NCBI RefSeq assembly: GCF_026410305.1
Contig: NZ_JAPMLQ010000007.1
Span: 62,001-126,000 of the forward strand
DNA length: 64,000 nucleotides
Source: Sulfitobacter sp. F26204
GTDB lineage: Bacteria > Pseudomonadota > Alphaproteobacteria > Rhodobacterales > Rhodobacteraceae
Reading direction: 5' to 3'
Part shown: piece by piece, positions 56,806 through 64,000 of the stretch
Numbering within the stretch: position 1 is the first letter of the stretch
Layout: every line of letters starts with the position of its first letter
Position numbers and translations under genes: made by a program
The notes under the pieces: generated by a model
Told to the model about the DNA's origin: nothing
Seen by the model: the letters and a program-made list of their open reading frames with translations, nothing else
The model's database searches: none

Positions 56806-56834
56806 TTGTTATCAGGCAATCAGCCGATTTTAAT
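56806..56834 (+). promoter_or_regulatory. Candidate sdhC promoter
   Basis: A TTGTTA (56806-56811) and TTTAAT (56829-56834) pair with 17-bp spacing resembles a housekeeping sigma promoter. It lies 120-150 bp before sdhC and downstream of the paired palindromes, which would sit at about -70 and -49. This is a pattern match only. Confidence 0.35.
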
Positions 56835-56954
56835 GTTATTTGTCTGTCGGGGCGTGCGTCAATTTCGCGAACCCCCGTGACACCACTTCAAAAAGCGTTA
56901 TGAGTCGAAGGTAGCCAAGTCGACAATACGCAGCCACCGTAAAGGACCCGTGCC

Positions 56955-57338
56955 ATGGCCGATGTAAACCGGGGCAATCGTCCCCTGTCCCCCCATTTGA
57001 CGATTTACCGTCCGCAATTGACCTCGATGACCTCGATCCTGACTCGGATCACGGGGAATGCCATGTTGGTCGCGGCATTGATGATTGTCTGGTGGTTTCT
57101 GGCCGCGGCCAGTTCGCCCGACTATTTTGCAATTGCCAATGGTTTTGTAACCAGCTGGTTTGGCGACCTGATCATGTTCTTTTCTGTTCTGGGGTTATGG
57201 TATCACACCTTGGCAGGGGTTCGGCATTTGATCTGGGATGCGGGTCACGGGATGGACATCCCGACGGCCGAGAAGCTGGGTTGGGCCTGTATTGGTGGAT
57301 CGGTCTTGTTGACGATCTTTACCGTACTGGCCGTATAA
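56955..57338 (+). CDS. sdhC: Succinate dehydrogenase cytochrome b556 subunit
   Basis: A 127-residue three-span membrane subunit that anchors the complex and binds haem and quinone. RPLSPHLTIYRPQLTSMTSILTRITG is the family start motif, and the haem-ligand His is in WYHTLAGVRHLIWD. AAAGGA lies upstream of the ATG at 56955. It opens the sdh operon, 12 bp before sdhD. Confidence 0.95.
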   Translation: MADVNRGNRPLSPHLTIYRPQLTSMTSILTRITGNAMLVAALMIVWWFLAAASSPDYFAIANGFVTSWFGDLIMFFSVLGLWYHTLAGVRHLIWDAGHGMDIPTAEKLGWACIGGSVLLTIFTVLAV

Positions 57339-57349
57339 GGGGGATAGAA

Positions 57350-57721
57350 ATGGCATATCTTACAGATCGCAAACGCGCGATGGGGCTTGGCTCTGCAAAG
57401 ACAGGTACGGCGCATTACTGGTCGATGAAGGTCAGCTCGGTTGCCTTGCTGATCCTGATCCCGTTGTTTGTATTCACCTTCGGTTCCGCTCTTGGCGGCA
57501 CCTACGAGGAAATCCTGGCCTATTACAGTCGTCCGGGCCCTGCGATCATCGCAGCTTTGACGATTGCCGTAGGGTTCAAGCATTTCAATGATGGCGTTCA
57601 GACCCTGATCGAAGATTATGTACACGGCATAAGTCAGAAGGTGGCAATTATTCTGATGACCTGCCTGAGCTATGGTGCTGCAGCCGTTGGCGTTTTTGCC
57701 ATCGTGAAACTGGCGCTTTGA
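57350..57721 (+). CDS. sdhD: Succinate dehydrogenase hydrophobic membrane anchor subunit
   Basis: A 123-residue three-span partner of SdhC. The pattern [31 protein letters not shown] is typical of the alphaproteobacterial type, and the haem- or quinone-region His is in [17 protein letters not shown]. The ATG at 57350 has AGGGGGA upstream; a longer upstream frame runs over sdhC and is rejected. Confidence 0.93.
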   Translation: MAYLTDRKRAMGLGSAKTGTAHYWSMKVSSVALLILIPLFVFTFGSALGGTYEEILAYYSRPGPAIIAALTIAVGFKHFNDGVQTLIEDYVHGISQKVAIILMTCLSYGAAAVGVFAIVKLAL

Positions 57722-57749
57722 ACTATTTATTCCCACGGGGAGACGATTA

Positions 57750-59555
57750 ATGGCCGCATATGAGTATGAAACCCACGAGTATGACGTGGTGGTTGTGGGC
57801 GCTGGTGGTGCGGGTTTGCGTGCAACCCTTGGCATGGCAGAGCAGGGATTGCGTACTGCCTGTATCTCCAAGGTATTTCCAACGCGATCGCATACTGTTG
57901 CTGCACAAGGCGGAATCGCCGCCTCGCTTTCTAACATGGGCCCTGACAACTGGCAGTGGCATATGTACGACACGGTCAAAGGCTCGGACTGGCTCGGTGA
58001 TACGGATGCGATGGAGTATCTGGCACGCGAGGCGCCAAAGGCCGTTTATGAGCTTGAGCACTATGGCGTGCCATTCTCGCGTACAGAGGAAGGCAAGATT
58101 TATCAGCGTCCCTTTGGCGGCCACACCACTGAATTTGGCGAAGGCCCTCCCGTTCAGCGCACCTGTGCCGCTGCGGACCGTACCGGCCACGCTATTCTCC
58201 ACACGCTTTATGGCCAATCTCTCAAACAGAAGGCCAATTTCTATATCGAATATTTCGCCATTGACCTGATCATGTCGGACGATGGGGTGTGTCAGGGCGT
58301 GCTGTGCTGGAAGCTGGACGACGGCACGATGCATCTGTTCGCTGCCAAGATGGTGGTGCTGGCGACCGGCGGCTATGGTCGCGCCTATTTCAGCGCAACA
58401 TCGGCGCATACCTGCACTGGTGACGGCGGTGGGATGACGGCACGTGCGGGTCTGCCTTTGCAGGATATGGAGTTCGTGCAGTTCCATCCTACCGGCATCT
58501 ACGGTGCCGGCTGTCTTATCACCGAAGGGGCGCGGGGCGAAGGCGGATACCTTACCAACTCCGAAGGCGAGCGGTTCATGGAACGCTATGCGCCGACCTA
58601 CAAGGATCTGGCGTCGCGCGACGTGGTTTCGCGCTGCATGACCATGGAAATCCGCGAGGGTCGCGGCGTAGGCGAGAACAAGGATCACATTCACCTGCAC
58701 CTCAACCATCTGCCGCCGGAAACGCTGGATCTGCGCCTGCCGGGCATTTCGGAATCCGCGCGCATCTTTGCAGGTGTGGATCTGACCAAAGAGCCGATCC
58801 CGGTGCTGCCTACGGTGCACTACAACATGGGTGGCATTCCAACAAACTATTGGGGCGAGGTGCTTGCGCCGACGAAGGATAATCCAGACAATGTGTCCCC
58901 AGGTCTGATGGCCGTGGGCGAGGCAGGCTGTGCATCTGTGCACGGCGCCAATCGACTGGGATCGAACAGCCTGATCGACCTCGTGGTCTTTGGTCGCGCC
59001 GCGGCCATCCGCGCCAAGGAAGTCGTGGATGCCGAAGCCGCAGTGCCGACGCCCAACAAACGGTCGGTCGAAGCGGCATTCAGCCGGTTTGACGGGTTGC
59101 GCTATGCCAAGGGGCATGTGCCCACGGCGGAGCTGCGCCTCGAGATGCAAAAGACGATGCAGGCGGATGCCGCCGTATTCCGCACCGACACGACCCTCGC
59201 CGAGGGCGAGGAGAAGATGAAGGGCGTGGCAGGCAAGCTTGTCGATCTACATGTGACGGACAAGTCGCTGGTCTGGAATTCGGATCTGATGGAAACATTG
59301 GAACTGACCAATCTGATGCCTAATGCGGTGGCCACGATCACTGCTGCGGCGGCCCGCAAGGAAAGCCGCGGTGCCCATGCGCATGAGGACTATCCTGACC
59401 GCGATGACGAGAACTGGCGCAAGCATTCCTTGATCTGGTTCGAGGGTAATGAGGCGACACTCGGTTTCCGGGGCGTGCATCTCAAGCCGCTTTCCAGCCA
59501 TAACGAAGGTGGTATCGATCTGAAAAAGATCGCACCAAAAGCGAGGGTTTATTAA
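57750..59555 (+). CDS. sdhA: Succinate dehydrogenase flavoprotein subunit
   Basis: A 601-residue flavoprotein. FAD site [15 protein letters not shown] at the N-terminus, covalent FAD His in [11 protein letters not shown] (about residue 49), active-site His and Arg in the capping domain ([34 protein letters not shown] and [21 protein letters not shown]), and [15 protein letters not shown] at the C-terminal end. It oxidises succinate to fumarate at the membrane face. It ends in the first base of the next gene's ATG. Confidence 0.97.
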   Translation: MAAYEYETHEYDVVVVGAGGAGLRATLGMAEQGLRTACISKVFPTRSHTVAAQGGIAASLSNMGPDNWQWHMYDTVKGSDWLGDTDAMEYLAREAPKAVYELEHYGVPFSRTEEGKIYQRPFGGHTTEFGEGPPVQRTCAAADRTGHAILHTLYGQSLKQKANFYIEYFAIDLIMSDDGVCQGVLCWKLDDGTMHLFAAKMVVLATGGYGRAYFSATSAHTCTGDGGGMTARAGLPLQDMEFVQFHPTGIYGAGCLITEGARGEGGYLTNSEGERFMERYAPTYKDLASRDVVSRCMTMEIREGRGVGENKDHIHLHLNHLPPETLDLRLPGISESARIFAGVDLTKEPIPVLPTVHYNMGGIPTNYWGEVLAPTKDNPDNVSPGLMAVGEAGCASVHGANRLGSNSLIDLVVFGRAAAIRAKEVVDAEAAVPTPNKRSVEAAFSRFDGLRYAKGHVPTAELRLEMQKTMQADAAVFRTDTTLAEGEEKMKGVAGKLVDLHVTDKSLVWNSDLMETLELTNLMPNAVATITAAAARKESRGAHAHEDYPDRDDENWRKHSLIWFEGNEATLGFRGVHLKPLSSHNEGGIDLKKIAPKARVY

Positions 59556-59866
59556 TGCGGATATTGTTCAACCTGGGAAAAATCTATGCGATTGCACTGA
59601 CCTGCGCTGCGCTGCCGATGGCAGGACATGCAGACGGTCAAAGTCAGGAATTTTTTGGCACCAAAGGGTATGTCGGAGAAAAGGGTTATGTGGGCGAAGT
59701 GGCTCAGCCTTCGGACCGCAGCCATTATGCTCAAAATCGGACCAATGGCAATCAACCTAAACGGGTGTTTTATGGTGAACGTCTGACCGTTCCGGGATGC
59801 CCTGAAAATTTTTCCGGCATGTATCGGGGCACTCTTTATTGCGTCGATGGCAGACCGCTCGACTGA
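59555..59866 (+). CDS. Small exported protein with GYVGEK repeat
   Basis: A 103-residue predicted exported protein, overlapping the sdhA stop by one base (TAATG). A signal peptide (about 1-27, ending GHA) precedes a mature part with the tandem repeat GYVGEKGYVGE (about 38-48). Two Cys (about 89 and 99) could form a disulfide. No domain recognised. Its place inside the sdh operon, after sdhA, suggests co-expression with the complex. Confidence 0.75.
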   Translation: MRILFNLGKIYAIALTCAALPMAGHADGQSQEFFGTKGYVGEKGYVGEVAQPSDRSHYAQNRTNGNQPKRVFYGERLTVPGCPENFSGMYRGTLYCVDGRPLD

Positions 59867-59884
59867 TGTGGGTGAAGCGCTGAC

Positions 59885-60211
59885 ATGAAGGGATTTGCAG
59901 CGGCATTGGTATTGTTTGTGGCGGCTTGCGCCCCGATGCAAGAGGCTGTGGACAATACCGCGCGCCAGGGGGCCAAGAGCGTCGTGACTGAAACCCTGGC
60001 AACCCGTTTCCCACAAGTGCCCAAGCAGTTGATCACCCCCTTTACGGATTGCATCATCGACAATTCCTCGGCACTGGAAATTCGCGATTTCGCCAAGGCG
60101 GCGGTCTTGGGCGTGGATGATCAAACCGTTGCTACAATACGTGCGGTTCTGTCCCGTCCTGAGACAGTTCAGTGCCTGCAATCGCGCGCGCTGAGCAGTG
60201 GGATCATTTAG
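59885..60211 (+). CDS. Small lipoprotein of unknown function
   Basis: A 108-residue predicted lipoprotein. Signal MKGFAAALVLFVAAC ends in a lipobox (VAAC, Cys15). The mature helical segment includes Cys residues in FTDCIID and VQCLQS. It is the second of three genes between sdhA and sdhB. A shared function with SDH assembly is possible but not seen in the sequence. Confidence 0.75.
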   Translation: MKGFAAALVLFVAACAPMQEAVDNTARQGAKSVVTETLATRFPQVPKQLITPFTDCIIDNSSALEIRDFAKAAVLGVDDQTVATIRAVLSRPETVQCLQSRALSSGII

Positions 60212-60214
60212 ACA

Positions 60215-61027
60215 ATGTGCGCAATGACAAACCCAGCTTTCAATCCTGTTGATGCGCCGATCTTGTCAGCGTCGTTGCGGCCGGTCTTTCGCGCTGCGGA
60301 CAAGGCGGCCCGGCAATTGCTGGTGCCGATCCTGCCGCCCGAGGTGATCGAATTTACCGGTGTGCGCATGTATGTGGACCCACGTGACAATTATACCGAT
60401 CGCATGATCTGGCGGGATGGGCAGCCGCCTGAAATACAGTCATTGATGGCACTGGTTGAACTGGTTGAGGGGCGCAAGGCACTGGTTTTGGATATTGGCG
60501 CAAATTCTGGCTCCTTTGCCATTCCTTTGGGCGTTGCGGTGGGGGCAGGCGGGCGCGTGATAGCCTTTGAGCCAAATCCAGCGATGATCGGGCGACTAGG
60601 GCACAACCTGTGCCTTAATCAGCTTGGCGATGTCGTGCGGATCGAAGGCTGCGCATTGGGTGATGCCACCGGGGAGGCAATGTTGAATTTCCGCAAAGGC
60701 AACTTTGGTCAGGCCTCTTTGAAACCTGTCGAACCTGGTGCTCAGGATGGTGCAATGCTGGTGCCTGTCCGCCCCCTGCTTGAATTTGTTGCGGACGCTG
60801 ACAATTATGATCTGACGGTGATCAAAATCGACGTCGAAGGAATGGAAGTAGCAGTGCTTGGGCCGATGCTGGATGCTGGCGGCTGGATGCCTGATGCGAT
60901 GCTGGTCGAGGTGGCCCATGCGGATGAGTGGGATTCAGATCTCGTCGGCCGTATTCTGGAACTGGGCTATGAGATCAGGCTGCAAGCCGAACAAAATTCG
61001 CTGTTTGTCCGTAAAAACGCGGTCTAG
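60215..61027 (+). CDS. FkbM-type SAM-dependent methyltransferase
   Basis: A 270-residue Rossmann-fold methyltransferase. SAM motif ALVLDIGANSGSFAIPLGVAVG (about 88-109), the acidic VIAFEPNPAMIGRL (motif II) and KIDVEGMEVAVLGPM (the FkbM hallmark) are clear. FkbM enzymes O-methylate sugars, peptides or small molecules. Its position between sdhA and sdhB is unusual for such an enzyme; the target is unknown. Two in-frame ATGs (60215 and 60224) are possible starts. Confidence 0.9.
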   Translation: MCAMTNPAFNPVDAPILSASLRPVFRAADKAARQLLVPILPPEVIEFTGVRMYVDPRDNYTDRMIWRDGQPPEIQSLMALVELVEGRKALVLDIGANSGSFAIPLGVAVGAGGRVIAFEPNPAMIGRLGHNLCLNQLGDVVRIEGCALGDATGEAMLNFRKGNFGQASLKPVEPGAQDGAMLVPVRPLLEFVADADNYDLTVIKIDVEGMEVAVLGPMLDAGGWMPDAMLVEVAHADEWDSDLVGRILELGYEIRLQAEQNSLFVRKNAV

Positions 61028-61096
61028 AAATTGCCGCCCCCTGGGTGGCCAAACCTATGAAACGGGCAAGTCAGCCCAGAAAGATGGAGACGCGAC

Positions 61097-61876
61097 ATGG
61101 TTCAGCTCACACTCCCAAAGAACTCGCGCATGACGAGCGGCAAGACATGGCCCAAGCCCGAGGGCGCAAGCAACCTCAAGGAATTTCACATCTATCGCTG
61201 GAACCCGGACGATGGCAAAAACCCCGCGATTGACACCTACTTTGTTGACATGGACAGCTGCGGGCCGATGATTTTGGACGCGCTGATCAAAATCAAGAAT
61301 GAAATCGATCCAACTCTGACCTTCCGTCGCTCCTGCCGCGAAGGCATTTGCGGATCCTGCGCCATGAATATCGATGGCATCAATACCCTGGCTTGCACCT
61401 ATGGTCTGGCCGAAGTTGCGGGGGTGGTCAAAATCTATCCATTGCCCCACATGCCGGTTGTCAAAGACCTGATCCCCGATCTGACACATTTTTACGCGCA
61501 GCACGCGAGCATTCAACCTTGGTTGGAAACCGAAACGCCGGCACCTGTGAAAGAATGGAAACAATCGATCGAAGATCGCTCGAAACTCGACGGCCTATAT
61601 GAATGTATCATGTGCGCCTGTTGTTCGACTTCCTGTCCCAGCTATTGGTGGAATGGCGACCGCTACCTTGGGCCAGCCGCGCTCTTGCACGCCTATCGTT
61701 GGATCATCGATTCACGGGATGAGGCGACGGGCGAACGCCTGGACGATCTGGAAGACCCATTCAAACTGTATCGTTGCCACACGATCATGAACTGTGCCAA
61801 GACCTGCCCAAAGGGGTTGAACCCAGCAGCGGCAATTTCCAAGATCAAGAAATTGATGGTGGAGCGCACCGTCTGA
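61097..61876 (+). CDS. sdhB: Succinate dehydrogenase iron-sulfur subunit
   Basis: A 259-residue protein with three iron-sulfur clusters. The plant-type 2Fe-2S site is [22 protein letters not shown], the 4Fe-4S site is [12 protein letters not shown], and the 3Fe-4S site is [12 protein letters not shown]. It carries electrons from SdhA to the quinone. It is separated from sdhA by about 1.5 kb holding three genes, an arrangement I recall from other Rhodobacterales. Confidence 0.97.
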   Translation: MVQLTLPKNSRMTSGKTWPKPEGASNLKEFHIYRWNPDDGKNPAIDTYFVDMDSCGPMILDALIKIKNEIDPTLTFRRSCREGICGSCAMNIDGINTLACTYGLAEVAGVVKIYPLPHMPVVKDLIPDLTHFYAQHASIQPWLETETPAPVKEWKQSIEDRSKLDGLYECIMCACCSTSCPSYWWNGDRYLGPAALLHAYRWIIDSRDEATGERLDDLEDPFKLYRCHTIMNCAKTCPKGLNPAAAISKIKKLMVERTV

Positions 61877-61892
61877 ATAGGGCAACCCACTG

Positions 61893-62120
61893 ATGCCCTT
61901 TCTTTTTGCCTTTCTTTTTGCCTTTCTATGCGCTTTTGTCATAGCTGCGGTCGTTGCCTGGAAAAACAAGGGCCGCAGACAATGCCGATGGCGCCAAAGC
62001 ACCTGTGGCAGTCGTGGCACAATGACCAAATACAATTGTATCACCTGCGGGGTTGAAATCTTCAGCAGTCAGGGCAGGCCTGATAGCTGTATGGCGGTCC
62101 AAACTCAATCGGGCCTTTGA
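61893..62120 (+). CDS. Small membrane protein with Cys-rich domain
   Basis: A 75-residue product with a strongly hydrophobic N-terminus (PFLFAFLFAFLCAFVIAAVVAW) and a Cys-rich end (CRWRQSTC and YNCITCG, with a further Cys). It looks like a zinc ribbon on a membrane anchor. Its start is 16 bp after sdhB. A 12-bp unit repeated twice and a half encodes part of the membrane segment. The small size and lack of a strong ribosome-binding site leave it uncertain, but the Cys pairs argue for a real gene. Confidence 0.6.
   Translation: MPFLFAFLFAFLCAFVIAAVVAWKNKGRRQCRWRQSTCGSRGTMTKYNCITCGVEIFSSQGRPDSCMAVQTQSGL
61897..61930 (+). repeat. 12-bp tandem repeat in a membrane-segment coding region
   Basis: The unit CCTTTCTTTTTG occurs at 61897-61908 and 61909-61920, followed by a diverged third unit (CCTTTCTATG). 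It encodes four residues per unit in the hydrophobic N-terminus of the small Cys-rich protein. A change in copy number would stay in frame. Confidence 0.7.
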
Positions 62121-62182
62121 CGCGGGCCGTGCTCGACAAATGATGTCGTCAAGATCTATCGTCACCTGAGAATGGGGGGCAA

Positions 62183-63835
62183 ATGACCGATAAGAATTTC
62201 AAGGCGGATGTCATAATTGTAGGTGCTGGCCTTGCAGGGATGGTCGCCGCTCATGAAGCGGTCCTGCGCGGTCGCCGTGTGCTTTTGCTGGATCAGGAAA
62301 CGCCACAATCCTTGGGAGGACAGGCATTTTGGTCCTTGGGGGGGCTGTTTATGGTGGATACCCCTGAACAGCGGCGCATGGGTATCAGGGACAGTCATGA
62401 TCTGGCGCTGCAGGATTGGATGGGGTCGGCACAATTTGACCGACGTGAGGATGCAAACCCCCGTCTTTATGCGGAGCGCTTCATCGACTGGGCGGCAGGG
62501 TCGATGCGCCAATGGTGTTTTGACCACGGGATGCGATGGTTTCCTGTTGTAGGTTGGGCAGAACGCGGTGGCGGCCTGGCGCATGGCCATGGGAATTCGG
62601 TGCCGCGTTTTCACATTACATGGGGCACGGGCACGGGCGTTGTGGCCCCCTTTGCCAAGCTGATGACCGAACACGCAGCGACAGGCATGCTGAAAATGGG
62701 GTTTCGACATCGTGTGACAGACCTGGTTACGACAAATGGATCGGTGACTGGTCTTCGGGGGGATCTGTTGGAAAACTCGGTCGACGCGCGTGGTCAAAGC
62801 ACGTCACGCGTTGTCGTTGGAAACTTTGCTTTTGCGGCGGAGGCCGTCGTTTTGGCCACGGGCGGGATCGGGGGCAATCATGCAGTCGTGCGCAAGCATT
62901 GGCCGACCGACCGTCTGGGCAAACCGCCCAAAAGGATGGTTGCGGGCGTGCCGGACTATGTAGATGGAAAAATGCATGCCATTGCCAGAAAGGCCGGTGC
63001 AGGTCTGATCAACGAAGACCGTATGTGGCACTATTGCGAAGGCGTCCAGAACTGGAATCCGATCTGGCCAAACCATGGCATCCGAATACTCCCCGGACCA
63101 TCGTCGATCTGGTTTGACGCAAAGGGGGAACGCATGGAGGCCCCTTTTCTACCGGGATTTGATACTTTGGGAACGCTCAAACGCATCCTGCAAGCCGGTG
63201 AACACAGTTGGTTCATTCTGACACAAAAAATCATCGAAAAGGAATTTGCCCTGTCCGGGTCGGAACAGAACGCCGATTTGACGAATGGCCGCTGGTTGGA
63301 TGTTCTAAAGGCGCGTCTGGGCAAAGGTGCCACCCCTGCGGTCGAGGCCTTCAAAAACAAGGGTGCGGATTTTGTCGTCGCCGATGATCTGGAAACCCTT
63401 GTTGACGGAATGAACAAGATCACGCCAGATCAGCCGCTAGACCTCGAAAAAATCCGCAACCAGATTGCGTCACGCGATGCGCAACTTGCCAACCCCTTTA
63501 GCAAGGATGCGCAGATCACTGCTATTCGCGGTACCCGTACCTATCGTGGTGACAGATTGGTGCGGACGGCCAAACCACATGCGATTTTGGACAAGAAGAA
63601 CGGGCCGTTGATTGCAGTACGGCTGAACATCCTGACTCGCAAGTCGCTTGGCGGCCTCCACACAGATATTCATGGCCGGGTTTTGACACCGGCGGGCGAA
63701 GTGTTGTCTGGGCTTTATGCAGCCGGAGAAGTTTGCGGGTTTGGCGGTGGCGGATACCACGGCTACAATGCGCTTGAGGGGACATTCTTGGGCGGATGCC
63801 TGTTTTCTGGCCGCCTCGCGGGGCAAAACGCATGA
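62183..63835 (+). CDS. FAD-binding dehydrogenase (fumarate-reductase/KstD-type)
   Basis: A 550-residue flavoprotein of the FAD_binding_2 family. The FAD site is DVIIVGAGLAGMVAAHEAV (about 11-29), and ATGGIGGNHAVVRKHWP and GLYAAGEVCGFGGGGYHGYNALEGTFLGGCLFSGRLAG complete it. Relatives are soluble dehydrogenases (steroid or other unknown alkenoate substrates) that use FAD. It is not a second sdhA: the covalent-FAD His and quinone-linked context are missing. GGGGGG stands before the ATG. It overlaps the next gene by 4 bp. Confidence 0.88.
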   Translation: MTDKNFKADVIIVGAGLAGMVAAHEAVLRGRRVLLLDQETPQSLGGQAFWSLGGLFMVDTPEQRRMGIRDSHDLALQDWMGSAQFDRREDANPRLYAERFIDWAAGSMRQWCFDHGMRWFPVVGWAERGGGLAHGHGNSVPRFHITWGTGTGVVAPFAKLMTEHAATGMLKMGFRHRVTDLVTTNGSVTGLRGDLLENSVDARGQSTSRVVVGNFAFAAEAVVLATGGIGGNHAVVRKHWPTDRLGKPPKRMVAGVPDYVDGKMHAIARKAGAGLINEDRMWHYCEGVQNWNPIWPNHGIRILPGPSSIWFDAKGERMEAPFLPGFDTLGTLKRILQAGEHSWFILTQKIIEKEFALSGSEQNADLTNGRWLDVLKARLGKGATPAVEAFKNKGADFVVADDLETLVDGMNKITPDQPLDLEKIRNQIASRDAQLANPFSKDAQITAIRGTRTYRGDRLVRTAKPHAILDKKNGPLIAVRLNILTRKSLGGLHTDIHGRVLTPAGEVLSGLYAAGEVCGFGGGGYHGYNALEGTFLGGCLFSGRLAGQNA

Positions 63836-64000
63836 AAAATCCACCAGCAGACGCCGAAGCACGCCGCGCTATCAAGCCGGTAGTATGTTATCCGGTCGAA
63901 ACTTTGCCCCAGCCCGACATGGCGGCCAATGCAAAGGCGAGACAAGGTTTGCGCAAAACCGAAGAAATCTTGGTCCCACCTCGCGAAGCGCGAACATTCA
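63832..64000 (+). CDS. Partial gene, probable DUF1989 protein
   Basis: The frame opens with ATG at 63832, overlapping the FAD dehydrogenase stop (ATGA), and stays open to the window end (56 codons). The start reads KNPPADAEARRAIKPVVCYP, and the last visible residues (TEEILVPPREARTF) match the opening pattern of DUF1989 proteins, the family of urea carboxylase-associated proteins. Only the N-terminus is visible, so the call rests on a short match. Confidence 0.5.
   Translation, partial: MKNPPADAEARRAIKPVVCYPVETLPQPDMAANAKARQGLRKTEEILVPPREARTF

Noticed and set aside
57747-59150. A 467-codon open frame antisense to sdhA
   Set aside because: sdhA on the other strand is an unambiguous enzyme with all motifs; the antisense frame has no recognised domain and reflects high-GC codon bias.

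Overview
This window looks like a chromosomal segment of a Roseobacter-type alphaproteobacterium (Rhodobacterales). The evidence is gene order and family membership rather than a marker gene: a sucC-sucD-sucA-sucB-lpd block, an mcl2-nnrU-DUF1737-mch block of the ethylmalonyl-CoA pathway, mdh, and sdhCDA...sdhB follow each other as I recall them in Rhodobacter and Roseobacter genomes. A Hint_2 protein and a TIGR02302 (DUF4175) protein are also typical of this group. No rRNA, tRNA, CRISPR array, transposase or prophage gene was seen.

Layout. (1) Bases 1-10.1 kb: the end of a dihydropyrimidinase-type hydrolase, a ThDP-dependent enzyme, a LacI-type regulator and, convergent to them, a minus-strand peptide/nickel-type ABC transporter operon headed by a zinc-independent-looking MDR oxidoreductase; its second permease is fused to an ATPase. 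(2) 10.8-25.8 kb, plus strand: a catabolic block of two tandem amidohydrolases, a hydroxyquinol-type intradiol dioxygenase, an SDR, a BKACE enzyme, a cupin, two PLP aminotransferases, a BMP-family ABC importer and a cytosine-deaminase-like hydrolase. Together with region 1 it reads as an uptake and breakdown locus for nitrogen-bearing ring compounds whose substrate I cannot name. (3) 25.8-28.4 kb, minus strand: an amino-sugar module (MarR-like regulator, BadF-type kinase, NagA). (4) 28.7-40.4 kb: Hint protein, TlpA-like thioredoxin, argH, two tiny lipoproteins, a DUF2834-like protein, lysA, TIGR02302 protein, a zinc-ribbon protein, ftsE, ftsX, plsC and a PPOX-type flavoprotein. (5) 40.4-53.3 kb, minus strand: the 2-oxoglutarate dehydrogenase and succinyl-CoA synthetase genes interleaved with small envelope proteins, then the ethylmalonyl-CoA pathway genes mch and mcl2. 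(6) 53.6-64 kb: a small exported protein, a TauE/SafE exporter, mdh, a DUF1194 protein, sdhCDA, three inserted genes, sdhB, a small Cys-rich membrane protein, an FAD dehydrogenase and the start of a probable DUF1989 gene.

How it works together. Regions 5 and 6 supply succinyl-CoA synthesis, its conversion to succinate and the oxidation on to malate and oxaloacetate, and link to C2 assimilation through mesaconyl-CoA and malyl-CoA. The strongest unexplained signal is a pair of TGTGATCACA-type palindromes, 21 bp centre to centre, found both in front of sucC and in front of sdhC. It implies one unidentified regulator that controls both TCA-cycle operons. Starts were chosen from ribosome-binding sites; several genes use TTG or GTG.
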